A stretch of 32,457 nucleotides of DNA from Xenorhabdus stockiae (GTDB lineage Bacteria; Pseudomonadota; Gammaproteobacteria; Enterobacterales; Enterobacteriaceae). The notes below the pieces were generated by a model. It ran no database searches. It saw only the letters and a list, made by a program, of their open reading frames with translations, and had not been told where the DNA came from. The DNA lies in the NCBI RefSeq assembly GCF_002632825.1, contig NZ_NJAJ01000038.1:1-32457 (forward strand). Direction: 5' to 3'. Position numbers and translations under genes: made by a program. The number at the start of each line of letters is the position of its first letter. The stretch's first letter is position 1. Shown piece by piece: positions 15,670-24,013 of this stretch.

Positions 15670-16756
15670 GGGAACCTCTAAAAACTCGCCCATGAAAAAA
15701 TAAGGTCAATTTTGTCCCCAACTGTAATAAAGTTGACCTTATTGAGTGTGATTCTTTCTGACTTTTTTAAAGATTAAAAGGCATGAATCTCCGATTTTCC
15801 AAAATAAACCAAACACTGTAAATCATAGCAGGTTGCCATTAAGGTCATCCTGAGATTGGCACGCCATTGACCACTTCAGATAGTCTTGTTCCTTCAGCAC
15901 CTGCTCACGCTGATGGCTGGCATACTCCTTGTCAGCATAAATATCCCGACTCGTATTGGCCTGTCCAAAACGGCTTCAAAATATGGCTGTCATGGACAGA
16001 GGCGGTTCCTATGGCGCTCTGACGAATGACTTTGTACTTTGCATCGACATTAAGCGTGAGTTTGTAGCCAAAATAACTTTTTCCGTGTTTTTTGTCCAGG
16101 TAGCACCTGTCTCTTTCTGGTGTCGTTTGTTTTTCGTCCAGTTATCCGGGGTTTTACCCTAACGGATCGGTTCATTCTCTTCTTTTTCTTTCTTATTATG
16201 TTGTTTAGGAACCGGTATCAACGTGGCATCGATGATTTGACCGCCACGGGGAATGAATCCCTGTGCGGAGAAGAGTTGATGTTTGGTTTCTTCAAACAAG
16301 GCATTGGCCCCTTCCTGTCCGAGCCGTTTTTCAAAACACCAAATTGTGTTGCAGCCCAGAATATTAATGGCTTCAGTCAAACGACAAAATCGTTGCCAGC
16401 TTATTCAGTCAATTAATTGATATTACATCTTTTCATCGTAAAGGTGATGGAAATGTTTCAGGATAATGACGCGAACCATCACCTCCGTGGGGAACGGTGG
16501 GTATCCCCCTTTAGGAGAAACAATGCGGAGCACCGCACAGTCAACCGCCTCCGTGGGTGCCGACAAGTTGACATATTTATCAAGCAAAAGGAGTGGGGTG
16601 CTTAATTTATCTATTTTCTGCCGCTGATACTCGGTCGCCAATTTGTCTTTTTTCAAAGCAGAACGAGGTAGGATCATGATGGCGTTACCTTACAAAAATG
16701 TGTTCTGTGTGTATCTTACTCGGTTAGGCGGCGATGGAAAGTTTTTAGATGTTCGC
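15670..16756 (-). mobile_element. Decayed IS5-family element (about 1.09 kb)
   Basis: One end is GGGAACCTCTAAAAAC (15670-15685). The other is the degenerate inverse GTTTTTAGATGTTCGC (16741-16756). On the minus strand the transposase starts at 16677 (MILPRSALKKDKLATEYQRQ), runs to DEKM and a stop near 16423, resumes as RLTEAINILGCNTIW with GGQIIDATLIPVPKQHN (16380-16159), meets another stop, and continues with frameshifts through TPDNWTKNKRHQKETGATWT toward 15690. Several stops and frameshifts make it inactive. It is inverted relative to the fragment at 12742-13003. Confidence 0.88.
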
Positions 16757-17079
16757 TACTTATGAGCCTTTTCCTCCAGGCGTTGCTCAATAGCGCGTAT
16801 CACAAATTCGCGTAATTTCTCCACACCAAGAAAACCCACTGCTCCGCCAAGAGCAGGTGATACGCTGACAGGAATACCAATCAACTCTAGCCCGCTGGAA
16901 AATCCCCATGAAAGTGCTCCACAGAGAAGAGGCTCAGCCCAGCGGTTTCTTCGTTCCACACCATCATAAATCAGCCGCCCATAACAGATCATGATAGCCA
17001 GCAATGCACCAGATATCTGTGGCCAGGCATTTCTCAGGTAGTACATAAGGTCAATCCATAATTCAGGATATTCTTGCAT
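16756..17079 (-). CDS. Phage holin, lambda S-like family
   Basis: The ATG at 17079 (MQEYPELWIDLMYYLRNAWP) gives 107 residues with GGGGCG upstream; the open frame extends to a TTG at 17112, which is less likely. Three hydrophobic segments lie at about 20-37, 49-66 and 70-86, with a charged C-terminus (EQRLEEKAHK). The pattern GALLAIMICYGRLIYDG and GGAVGFLGVEKLREFV resembles the phage holin family that forms membrane lesions to release endolysin. No endolysin, spanin or other phage gene is beside it. The stop codon directly abuts the end of the IS element at 16756, so neighbouring lysis genes may have been lost. Probably a prophage relic, although the reading frame is intact. Confidence 0.7.
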   Translation of the reverse strand: MQEYPELWIDLMYYLRNAWPQISGALLAIMICYGRLIYDGVERRNRWAEPLLCGALSWGFSSGLELIGIPVSVSPALGGAVGFLGVEKLREFVIRAIEQRLEEKAHK

Positions 17080-17258
17080 TATTCGCCCCGTAATTTGTTT
17101 CCGGTGGTTCAATCACAATGCCTGAATTAAAATTAACTGGGCAGAGATTGGATTCCGGTGTTCAGTGATAGGTCACATATGTCCATAATAGCGTTAGCAT
17201 CGGATATCCACATTTTTATAAAGTTGTACCTTGCATAATACGAGCTTCACAGTGAATT

Positions 17259-17516
17259 TTATTGTGAATTTTTCCCTGATATCTTACTAATACCCTGCCC
17301 AATCAGTACACCAATAATAGTGAGTGCACTACCGGTAAGTTGGGTTAGACTGGGGCAGTCGCCTACAATAGCTTGTATTGCTAATGCAAAAACAGGGACA
17401 AAATTAAAAAATATTGCTGTTTTACCTGCGCCACGAATAGCAATTGCCATGTTCCAGAAGAGATAAGCAACAACAGAACCCGCAATCTCCATATAAAAAT
17501 CAGCTAAATGCTGCAA
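17259..17516 (-). pseudogene. EamA/DMT transporter, C-terminal fragment
   Basis: 85 residues resembling the last repeat of a ten-helix drug/metabolite transporter: EIAGSVVAYLFWNMAIAIRG, then FFNFVPVFALAIQAI and ALTIIGVLIGQGISKI. The N-terminal two thirds are missing; upstream sequence has stops. It is a remnant, probably once paired with the LysR fragment at 17693. Confidence 0.7.
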
Positions 17517-17692
17517 TTAATGTCAGGACAATCGCTAATTGTGGTGTATTTCGTATAAGCATATTATTGACTCGATCAAATTTTCATGAAATCAAACTGC
17601 TTGTTTTTTTATCATAATGATTGTGACATAGTCGAAAAAAAAGATATTTAGATATAAATAGAAAATAATTTTCCCAAAATGGAAGTCATAAT

Positions 17693-17757
17693 ATGCAATC
17701 ACTTATTTGGGATGATATTCGTGTATTTCTGGCAGTGGCTCAGACTGGAACTATCCC
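17693..17757 (+). pseudogene. LysR-family regulator, N-terminal fragment
   Basis: ATG 17693 opens MQSLIWDDIRVFLAVAQTGT, the typical start of a LysR helix-turn-helix domain, after which the similarity ends and a stop follows within about 15 codons. It is divergent from the EamA fragment, a common gene pair, so both appear to be leftovers of one deleted regulator/exporter locus. Confidence 0.65.
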
Positions 17758-18309
17758 AAACAATATATCAAATTTATATATGCTGGTTGACTTAGGCTTG
17801 TAGTCTTCTGTTTGAATTGCTATGCGACAACAGTTGCTAGCATACATTCGACTCAGAAATGTAACGACTGAGGTTCAGATGGCTTTCATAGCCATACATA
17901 ATGATAGTGTAATTTAGAGAGGTAAAATGTGATTGTTTTAATTAAAGATATAACTAATGTTTATAGATATAGGTTGGTCATGTTATAAATAACTTATGCT
18001 TATTTGTTGTTTTTTTTCAATATTTAAATCTGTAATTAATCTATTTTATTCGTAATAAATGTCATTTTCACTGTTTTTAATAAAGATAATATTTTTTATT
18101 TTAAATAAAGTGATTATACTATTGAGTTGTAATCACTTAACAGAAGTGTTTTTATCCATTTTGGGTAAATATTCCTATTGCAAAGTTAAATTATTTAACA
18201 TAGATTGCTTGCAAATTATAATATTGATGTTGCTGGTAAGTAAATTAATAGGTAATCATTTTTATTATATTGTTGATATGAAGGACTGAACGTCATATAA
18301 GAGATTAAA
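17758..18309. other. AT-rich region without a convincing gene
   Basis: About 550 bases. A short hairpin, ATGGCT-TTCAT-AGCCAT, lies near 17879-17895. An open frame at 18059-18289 would encode a hydrophobic 76-residue peptide but has no ribosome-binding site and is probably chance. The promoter of the 501-residue fusion gene must lie in this region. Confidence 0.4.
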
Positions 18310-19815
18310 ATGAATATACTCTGTACTATAAAGAATAATATGAAGTTAGAACAACCTATTGAAGTACTGGAAAAATTACTTTCTTATTTATATTTAGATG
18401 ATTGCGTATCAAATAAAGAACTATCATTAAAAATAGGGTTGCCTATTCCTCTCGTATCCGCATTTAAAAAAGAACTGATAAAATTAAATTTTGCGGAAAA
18501 TAAAGGGGTATTTAAACTCAAGCTAGAGGGTGTTCAATATATTCAGAATGAACTTAATTATAAGCTTGTTGATTCTGAATTATATAATTCACTTTCCTCA
18601 GAAGAGGAGTGTGAAAGATTTAAAGATGATTTAGCTAGTTTATTGGTTCCTATATATGATAGCCGACCTCGCGTTAATGTATTGTTGGATCAGGCTCATG
18701 CTACTTTGGATACATCGGTACGCAGGGTAATGCTGCTACTCAAAAACCCGATAATATTTAAGCAAAAGATTCTTTTTTTAGGTGATGATGATTTAACATC
18801 TATAGCTTTAATGATGGCATTCAAAAAACTGGGCCATCATGATAATAAAAATATTCATGTTAAAGATCTTGATGAAGATCTGTTGAAATTTATTGGGTAT
18901 GTATCAGCGAAAAATAATTTTACGATTAATACTGAGCATTTAAATCTGAAAGAACCAAATAGATACGCCCGAATATTTGATGTGATTTTAACAGATCCAC
19001 CCTATACTCTTAGTGGATTAAAGCTATTTTTGTCAAGGGCGATTAGCTTCTCTAAAAATGAAGGGAGTGAGATATTATTATCATTTGGACAAAAGAAGCC
19101 TAAAGAAAATCAGGAAGCTCAAAAACTTTTTAGCGATCAGAATCTTTTTATCAAAAGTATCTATCCACAATTTAATAAATATTATGGTGGGAGTATTATA
19201 GGTAACGTCAGTGACTTATATATTCTTTCTGTCACAAAAAATACATATCCAATCATTTCAGGTAATGTTGATTATTCAAATAAAATATATACCGGAGAAA
19301 TTAATCCACGTATAAAATTTTATCAATGTAAATCGTGCAACAATCGGCTTACGATTGGATATGGAAAAGACATATTAACTATAGAGCAGCTGATAGAAAC
19401 AGGTTGTAACAAGTGTAGCGGAACCAAATTTCAATATCAGGGGCAAGAAAAAATCCATTTGCCTCCAGAAACAAGACAGTTTGGCACTCATATCATCATA
19501 GAAATGAAAAACTGTGAAAGTGACAAATTGAAATGTATATCAACTATTGAGAATATGATGGTTGATATTTCTCGTAAGTGTGAATTTGATGTGATTAATT
19601 ACCATTTTCATCAATCGGAATCACGTGGTATCAGTGGGGCAATGATATTGGAAGGATCACATTTTACTATTCATACGTGGCCAAAATATAGCTATGTAGC
19701 ACTTGATTTATTAATTTATAGTGATTTTAATCATCAGGATACACTTATAAAGCAGTTGCAGAGCCAATTAAATTCACAGGAATATGAGTGCAAAATATTG
19801 CAACGAGGGTTTTAA
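18310..19815 (+). CDS. Fusion: winged-helix / BpsA polyamine synthase / zinc ribbon / SpeH-like decarboxylase
   Basis: 501 residues; ATG 18310 with AAGAGA five bases upstream. Residues about 15-80 look like a winged helix (NKELSLKIGLPIPLVSAFKK), as found at the start of BpsA (DUF43) enzymes. Residues about 105-330 match the BpsA aminopropyltransferase: LGDDDLTSIALMMAF (157-171) and FDVILTDPPYTLSGLKLFLS (223-242), which bind decarboxylated AdoMet and polyamine. A four-Cys ribbon follows (C340, C343, C366, C369). Residues about 390-501 match a SpeH-type AdoMet decarboxylase proenzyme: FGTHIIIEMKNC, then ISGAMILEGSHFTIHTWP. Ser450 aligns with the Ser that becomes the pyruvoyl group, Ser442 and His455 with the processing Ser and His. 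The position of the catalytic Cys is Tyr470. BpsA is known to make N4-bis(aminopropyl)spermidine. One protein may thus make and use the aminopropyl donor, or a new diamine. It is AT-rich and surrounded by broken genes, so probably acquired. Confidence 0.8.
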   Translation: MNILCTIKNNMKLEQPIEVLEKLLSYLYLDDCVSNKELSLKIGLPIPLVSAFKKELIKLNFAENKGVFKLKLEGVQYIQNELNYKLVDSELYNSLSSEEECERFKDDLASLLVPIYDSRPRVNVLLDQAHATLDTSVRRVMLLLKNPIIFKQKILFLGDDDLTSIALMMAFKKLGHHDNKNIHVKDLDEDLLKFIGYVSAKNNFTINTEHLNLKEPNRYARIFDVILTDPPYTLSGLKLFLSRAISFSKNEGSEILLSFGQKKPKENQEAQKLFSDQNLFIKSIYPQFNKYYGGSIIGNVSDLYILSVTKNTYPIISGNVDYSNKIYTGEINPRIKFYQCKSCNNRLTIGYGKDILTIEQLIETGCNKCSGTKFQYQGQEKIHLPPETRQFGTHIIIEMKNCESDKLKCISTIENMMVDISRKCEFDVINYHFHQSESRGISGAMILEGSHFTIHTWPKYSYVALDLLIYSDFNHQDTLIKQLQSQLNSQEYECKILQRGF

Positions 19816-19823
19816 TATAGCTC

Positions 19824-19855
19824 ATGTCTGGCTGATAGATTATCTGGCCAGACAT
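19824..19855 (+). terminator. Hairpin after the polyamine fusion gene
   Basis: ATGTCTGGC (19824-19832) pairs with GCCAGACAT (19847-19855), and GATA/TATC inside can extend the stem. A T-run (CTTTTTT) appears about 15 bases later, so it is a likely terminator though not a perfect one. Confidence 0.6.
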
Positions 19856-19909
19856 ATAGAAAATAAAATCTTTTTTAAAGAAAATAGCTATTCTAGTTCT
19901 AATGAAATT

Positions 19910-20413
19910 TTATAAACCCTGTTCATTTATTAGAGACATATCCATAACATTACAATACCGCCCCTGTTTAAGGGCTGCTTTACGTTGAATACCTTCCATT
20001 TCAAAACCAAACTTAGTATAAAGAGCTATTGCCTTTTCATTATCGGTGAAGACTTCCAGATCAATCCTAATGCAACCAAGCCAATTGAAAACATAGTCAA
20101 TGGCAAACTCCATCATTTCTGAGCCGATACCTCGGCCTGAGTAATCGGGATCAATACCAATACTGAGGCTGATAACATGTTTTCGCCTTGGGTTAGGGTA
20201 ACTATATAATCCCAGAGTACCAACAACTTTACGGTCTATTTCTGCCACGAAGTCGAATACCCCTTGAGTTCTATTATTTTTAAGACGCTCGCGCCACATT
20301 TCAAGAGATGGGCATGGGCGTTGTAATGTATAGATATAAACATCGTGATGGCCATAAATTCGTTGAAAATGCTCAGCATCTTCAGTTTCAGCAGATCTGA
20401 TTTTAGTTTTCAT
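19910..20413 (-). CDS. GNAT acetyltransferase, YhhY-like
   Basis: The ATG at 20413 (MKTKIRSAETEDAEHFQRIY) has AGGAGAGG upstream and gives 167 residues; the longer frame to 20461 lacks support. The motif A region (SIGIDPDYSGRGIGSEMMEF) contains the acetyl-CoA pyrophosphate loop (R/Q-x-x-G-x-G/A type), followed by LEVFTDNEKAIALYTKFGFE. Overall it resembles E. coli YhhY (AaaT), an N-acetyltransferase active on some amino acids and amine derivatives. The substrate here is unknown. It is convergent with the polyamine fusion gene, so acetylation of an amine product is a possibility but not shown. Confidence 0.82.
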   Translation of the reverse strand: MKTKIRSAETEDAEHFQRIYGHHDVYIYTLQRPCPSLEMWRERLKNNRTQGVFDFVAEIDRKVVGTLGLYSYPNPRRKHVISLSIGIDPDYSGRGIGSEMMEFAIDYVFNWLGCIRIDLEVFTDNEKAIALYTKFGFEMEGIQRKAALKQGRYCNVMDMSLINEQGL

Positions 20414-20532
20414 ATATTCCTCTCCTGAATTTGACTTTACAATAAATACCCGATAAAACATTAAATGTAAATATAATGTTTAAAAAATAAATAATACTGT
20501 CTTTCCTTAATTACTAGAATTTAAGGATATCA

Positions 20533-20921
20533 ATGGATCAGGAAAATTCAGCCATACTTGCAATAATAAAAAGCTTTGAAATCAGCATGCATGGAGAAAA
20601 AAGATATGATATTGAATGGTTAAATCGCATCCTACATGATGATTTTCTGGAAATAGGGAAGTCTGGTTATATTTATACGAAGAAAATTGTGGTGGAATCT
20701 TTAAAGGAAGAAATAAATATTATTTCTCAAATTTTTCAGAAGATTTTAATATGCAGATTTTGGATAAAAATATTGTGCTGCTTACCTATAAATCTTATGA
20801 AGTAAATAAACAAGGGCAGTCATATAACGAAGCATTGCGTTCATCAACCTGGCAGTTATCAGCATCGGGTGTATGGCAACTCAGATTCCATCAGGGAACA
20901 AAAATGGCGGATTCTCAATAG
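20533..20921 (+). pseudogene. DUF4440-like (NTF2 fold) protein, frameshifted
   Basis: ATG 20533 opens MDQENSAILAIIKSFEISMH with the DFLEIGKSG motif typical of DUF4440/SnoaL-like proteins. The frame fails at a run of five T near 20735. One extra base there would continue as FSEDFNMQILDKNIVLLTYK, ending TWQLSASGVWQLRFHQGTKM and a stop at 20921, for a normal length of about 129 residues. The small gene is thus broken by a one-base deletion, unless there is a sequencing error. Confidence 0.75.
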
Positions 20922-20931
20922 AACCCATAAA

Positions 20932-20954
20932 AATGGCCCGGATTCCGGGCCATT
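20932..20954 (-). terminator. Terminator of cycA (possibly bidirectional)
   Basis: AATGGCCCGG (20932-20941) pairs with CCGGGCCATT (20945-20954). On the minus strand the stem is followed by TTTTTATGG, so it suits the cycA gene that ends at 20989. Confidence 0.85.
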
Positions 20955-20988
20955 CTATTATGCATAGATTTTTATCATTCTTCTCTTA

Positions 20989-22389
20989 TCAGCGGTGGGT
21001 TTTGCGCCTTTTCACAACCTGATACCCGATCATTAAAATAATGAACCAGACAGGAGTTGCAATTAATGCTTGTCTGGTATCTGCTTGTAAAGACAGCAGG
21101 ACTATGACAAAAGCAAAAAAAGCCAGACAAACCCATGACATCACGATACCAAACGGCATTTTGTAAACAGATGCTTTATGCAGTTCAGGACGATGCTTAC
21201 GGTAGGCCAGATAGGAGCACAAAATCATACTCCAGATAAACATGAACAGAATGGCTGATATCGTTGTTACCAATGTAAAAACACGCATTACATCAGGAAT
21301 AAAATAGATCAGAATAACGCCGCAAGAGAGGCATAAACAGGTAAAAATCAAACCTGATGCAGGAACTGAACGCCGGGAAAGTTGGCTGAACTGTTTTGGT
21401 GCATTTCTTTCCTTAGCTAAACCAAATAACATCCGGCTGGTAGAGAAGACCCCGCTGTTTGCTGAAGATGCAGCAGAAGTCAGTACTACGAAATTCACAA
21501 TGCTGGCGGCGGCAGGTAACCCGATCAGAACAAACAGTTCCACAAAGGGGCTTTTATCCGCCACAATTGCACGCCATGGTGTAACTGACATAATGACAAT
21601 CAATGCGAGTACGTAGAATGTAATAATCCGGACAGGAATGGCATTAATTGCTTTCGGCAGCGATTTCATCGGGTTTTTGGTTTCTGCCGCCGCTGTCCCG
21701 ACTAATTCAATCCCAACAAAAGCAAATATTGCGATTTGAAAGCCGGCAAAGAATCCGCTCAGCCCCATAGGGAACATGCCTCCATCGCCCCAGACATTGG
21801 AAAGGGAAGCAATATGCCCAGCGGGAGACTGGAAATGACTACCAATCAACACGCCACCAATCACAATTAAGGCAACAATGGCAACAATTTTGATCATCGC
21901 AAACCAAAATTCCAATTCACCAAACAGTTTGACTGTTGCAAGATTCAGTGTCAGTAAAATCAAAACGCATAAAAGAGAGGTCGCCCATTCAGGGAAACCA
22001 GGTGCCCAATACCCGACATAAGAGGTGATGGCAACAACATCAGCAATACCGGTAATTACCCAGCAGAACCAATAAGTCCAGCCCACAAAAAAACCGGCCC
22101 ATGGCCCCAAGAGGTCAGCTGCAAAGTCACTGAATGATTTATAATGCAAATTAGAAAGCAATAGCTCTCCCATTGCCCGCATCACGAAAAACAGCATAAA
22201 CCCGATGATCATATAAACGAAAATGATCGAAGGCCCTGCAAGGGAAATAGTTTTACCTGACCCCATAAACAGGCCGGTTCCAATAGCGCCCCCGATAGCA
22301 ATAAGCTGTATATGTCGGTTAGTCAGGCTTCGCTGAAGATGCGAGCCTTCAGTTTCAGGTGGGTGTGTGGGTTGTATATTTTCTTCCAT
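20989..22389 (-). CDS. cycA: D-serine/D-alanine/glycine permease CycA
   Basis: Inner-membrane amino-acid permease of the APC superfamily (twelve membrane segments), importing glycine, D-alanine and D-serine with protons. The ATG at 22389 gives 466 residues beginning MEENIQPTHPPETEG and aligning with E. coli CycA (470): LTNRHIQLIAIGGAIGTGLF, FDFWF-type GELEFWFAMIKIVAIV, FFAGFQIAIFAFVGIELVGT and SAASSANSGVFSTSRMLFGL. The frame stays open upstream to 22467, but that extension has no match and no ribosome-binding site. Its own site is weak (GGA). The gene stands alone on the minus strand. Confidence 0.93.
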   Translation of the reverse strand: MEENIQPTHPPETEGSHLQRSLTNRHIQLIAIGGAIGTGLFMGSGKTISLAGPSIIFVYMIIGFMLFFVMRAMGELLLSNLHYKSFSDFAADLLGPWAGFFVGWTYWFCWVITGIADVVAITSYVGYWAPGFPEWATSLLCVLILLTLNLATVKLFGELEFWFAMIKIVAIVALIVIGGVLIGSHFQSPAGHIASLSNVWGDGGMFPMGLSGFFAGFQIAIFAFVGIELVGTAAAETKNPMKSLPKAINAIPVRIITFYVLALIVIMSVTPWRAIVADKSPFVELFVLIGLPAAASIVNFVVLTSAASSANSGVFSTSRMLFGLAKERNAPKQFSQLSRRSVPASGLIFTCLCLSCGVILIYFIPDVMRVFTLVTTISAILFMFIWSMILCSYLAYRKHRPELHKASVYKMPFGIVMSWVCLAFFAFVIVLLSLQADTRQALIATPVWFIILMIGYQVVKRRKTHR

Positions 22390-22767
22390 AGTTGTATCCA
22401 ATTTATTCTCACAGCATGGCCTTAATACCCTCAGGCTGTGTTTAAGACGCCATTGTGACATAGACAACTACATTATTAACAGAAGGAATTTACACGAAAA
22501 ACCAATAGAACGTATTTTGAGCTAAATATTGATGGTTCTGTTTACTCATCCTAATCCTCATTTTTATAAATACATATGTTGATGTTCTGTCTCTCAGCGA
22601 TGGCATACTTTGGGATGAAGAAGTTCACTTTCGACGGATTCATTATTCCAGAATTCAGATATAAATATTGTTTGATGAAATTTAAGGTAGACCATTAATT
22701 AATCATATGTAAAAAGCAAAATAGCCAATATAGTGTATGGGAGATAATATAAATAGGAGAATAAGAC
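22390..22767. other. Intergenic region between cycA and a small broken gene
   Basis: About 380 bases, divergent. It must contain the cycA promoter. I see no repeat, RNA gene or clear operator here. Confidence 0.4.
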
Positions 22768-22956
22768 ATGAGTAAATATATCGTTGTTTATAACGGTCTT
22801 GATAATAATGATGGGGTTTTGCAAATAACCTTAAAAATAGATAATTAATCAATTATTCAATCAGTAATTTGGATTGTTAATAGTCAATATTACTGTTCTA
22901 AAATTTTAACTTCATTGGATAAGAGGGATAAATTATATTGTTATGTTATTGTTTAA
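22768..22956 (+). pseudogene. SinR/Cas2-like small protein with an in-frame stop
   Basis: A strong ribosome-binding site (AGGAG, spacing 8) precedes ATG 22768 (MSKYIVVYNGLDNNDGVLQI). The frame stops at TAA 22846-22848 after 26 codons, then stays open in the same frame for 35 more codons (IWIVNSQYYCSKILTSLDKR, then DKLYCYVIV) to a stop at 22954. The whole 62-codon pattern, with a first strand, W-I-V-N in the middle and DKLYCYVIV at the end, resembles the small SinR-family proteins distantly related to Cas2. No CRISPR array or cas gene is nearby. Either a nonsense mutation has broken the gene or only the short peptide is made. Confidence 0.45.
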
Positions 22957-23075
22957 TGATAATAACTGGTAATATTTTACATTGACTATTATTCAGAGTA
23001 ATGTGGATTAAATTTATCAGTAATGGACTCCTTAAATGTGGAAGTTTTGTTGGTTTGAAATTTAGGTTATTGATT

Positions 23076-23822
23076 ATGATTAGAAAACTAGCACAATTGG
23101 TTGTTGCGGTGGTTTCTGTGTTATTTTGGCAAGTTGCTGTAGCAAACAGTGGGATTATTCCTTTTACTGAAAATGATGCTAAATTTGCAAAATCGCTTGT
23201 TGATAATGAGGTTAAACTGTTTTTTTCTGGCAAAAAAAAATCTAATGATTATGGGTATATTCATATAACTGCAAAGGATTTATACAAAAGGTATTCCGAA
23301 AATGAAGTTAAAGCAAATAATGATTTAAAATATAAGAAAGTTATCGTTTTCGGAATTATTAAAAGTATAAATAATTACTCTTCTGATGGTAAAGTCTTCA
23401 TTGCATTAAGTGCTGGAGGGTTTTTAGATACTGTACATGCAACACTGAGTAATGATTTTCAGGATTATGCGTTAACATTACGTAAAGGACAAAAAATTAC
23501 TTTAGCCTGTGAAGTTGCCGGAACTGCTGTTGGTGAGCCTTTTTTAAAGCGTTGTATATCAGAAAATAAAGCAAAAGAACAAGTTACTAAGTCTATTATA
23601 TCTCAGATTAATAGAGTGGTTAGTGGAGATAAGAATGAATCCAATAAAGTAGGTGTTAATATAGTTGCATTAACAAAGTTAGTTGATTTATCCACTAATA
23701 ATTTCTCTATTTGTAAAAAAATAGATATTTCTTGTCTGAATAAATCAAAAAGCTCAGAGTGGAAAAAGTATGTAGAAAAAAACAGAGATCAAATAGAGTG
23801 GTATAAAGAAATGTTAGAGTAA
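23076..23822 (+). CDS. Periplasmic OB-fold protein (tRNA_anti-like family)
   Basis: ATG 23076 gives 248 residues with a clear signal peptide, MIRKLAQLVVAVVSVLFWQV then AVANS, cleaved near residue 24. Earlier in-frame starts (to 23001) would bury it. Residues about 70-165 match the OB-fold family often called tRNA_anti-like: ITAKDLYKRYSENEVKANND, YKKVIVFGIIKSI, a short strand with VFIALSAGG, LRKGQKITLACEVAG and a final cysteine in FLKRC. Such proteins in enterobacteria are exported and of unknown role. The C-terminal 80 residues are Lys/Ser-rich with two more cysteines (ICKK, SCLNK). AT-rich; no operon partner is obvious. Confidence 0.7.
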   Translation: MIRKLAQLVVAVVSVLFWQVAVANSGIIPFTENDAKFAKSLVDNEVKLFFSGKKKSNDYGYIHITAKDLYKRYSENEVKANNDLKYKKVIVFGIIKSINNYSSDGKVFIALSAGGFLDTVHATLSNDFQDYALTLRKGQKITLACEVAGTAVGEPFLKRCISENKAKEQVTKSIISQINRVVSGDKNESNKVGVNIVALTKLVDLSTNNFSICKKIDISCLNKSKSSEWKKYVEKNRDQIEWYKEMLE

Positions 23823-24013
23823 TAAATATTGTAATGAAATGATTAGCTTGATAACTATGTTTTCGAGTGATTCTTGTATGGGATTTTTTTCTGTTAAAAA
23901 TGATTGCCATTTATATTCTTTTAGGTAAGGATGATATCCCCACAGATATCATTATTTCTATTGATTTAATGATTGCTAAAAATAAAAATGATAATCAGGA
24001 AGATATTGATCTT

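Noticed and set aside
12735-16760. Target-site duplications flanking the composite IS unit
   Set aside because: The bases outside 12742 (CTATG) and 16756 (TACTT) do not match convincingly.
18059-18289. Hydrophobic 76-codon ORF just before the polyamine fusion gene
   Set aside because: No ribosome-binding site; AT-rich sequence easily gives Ile/Leu/Phe-rich open frames. Its closeness to the next gene (20 bases) is suggestive but not enough.
22768-22956. A CRISPR-Cas locus suggested by the Cas2-like fragment
   Set aside because: No repeat-spacer array and no cas1, cas3 or effector gene is present in the window.
22946-23233. 95-codon minus-strand ORF
   Set aside because: Antisense to the signal peptide and start of the OB-fold protein and without a start site context.
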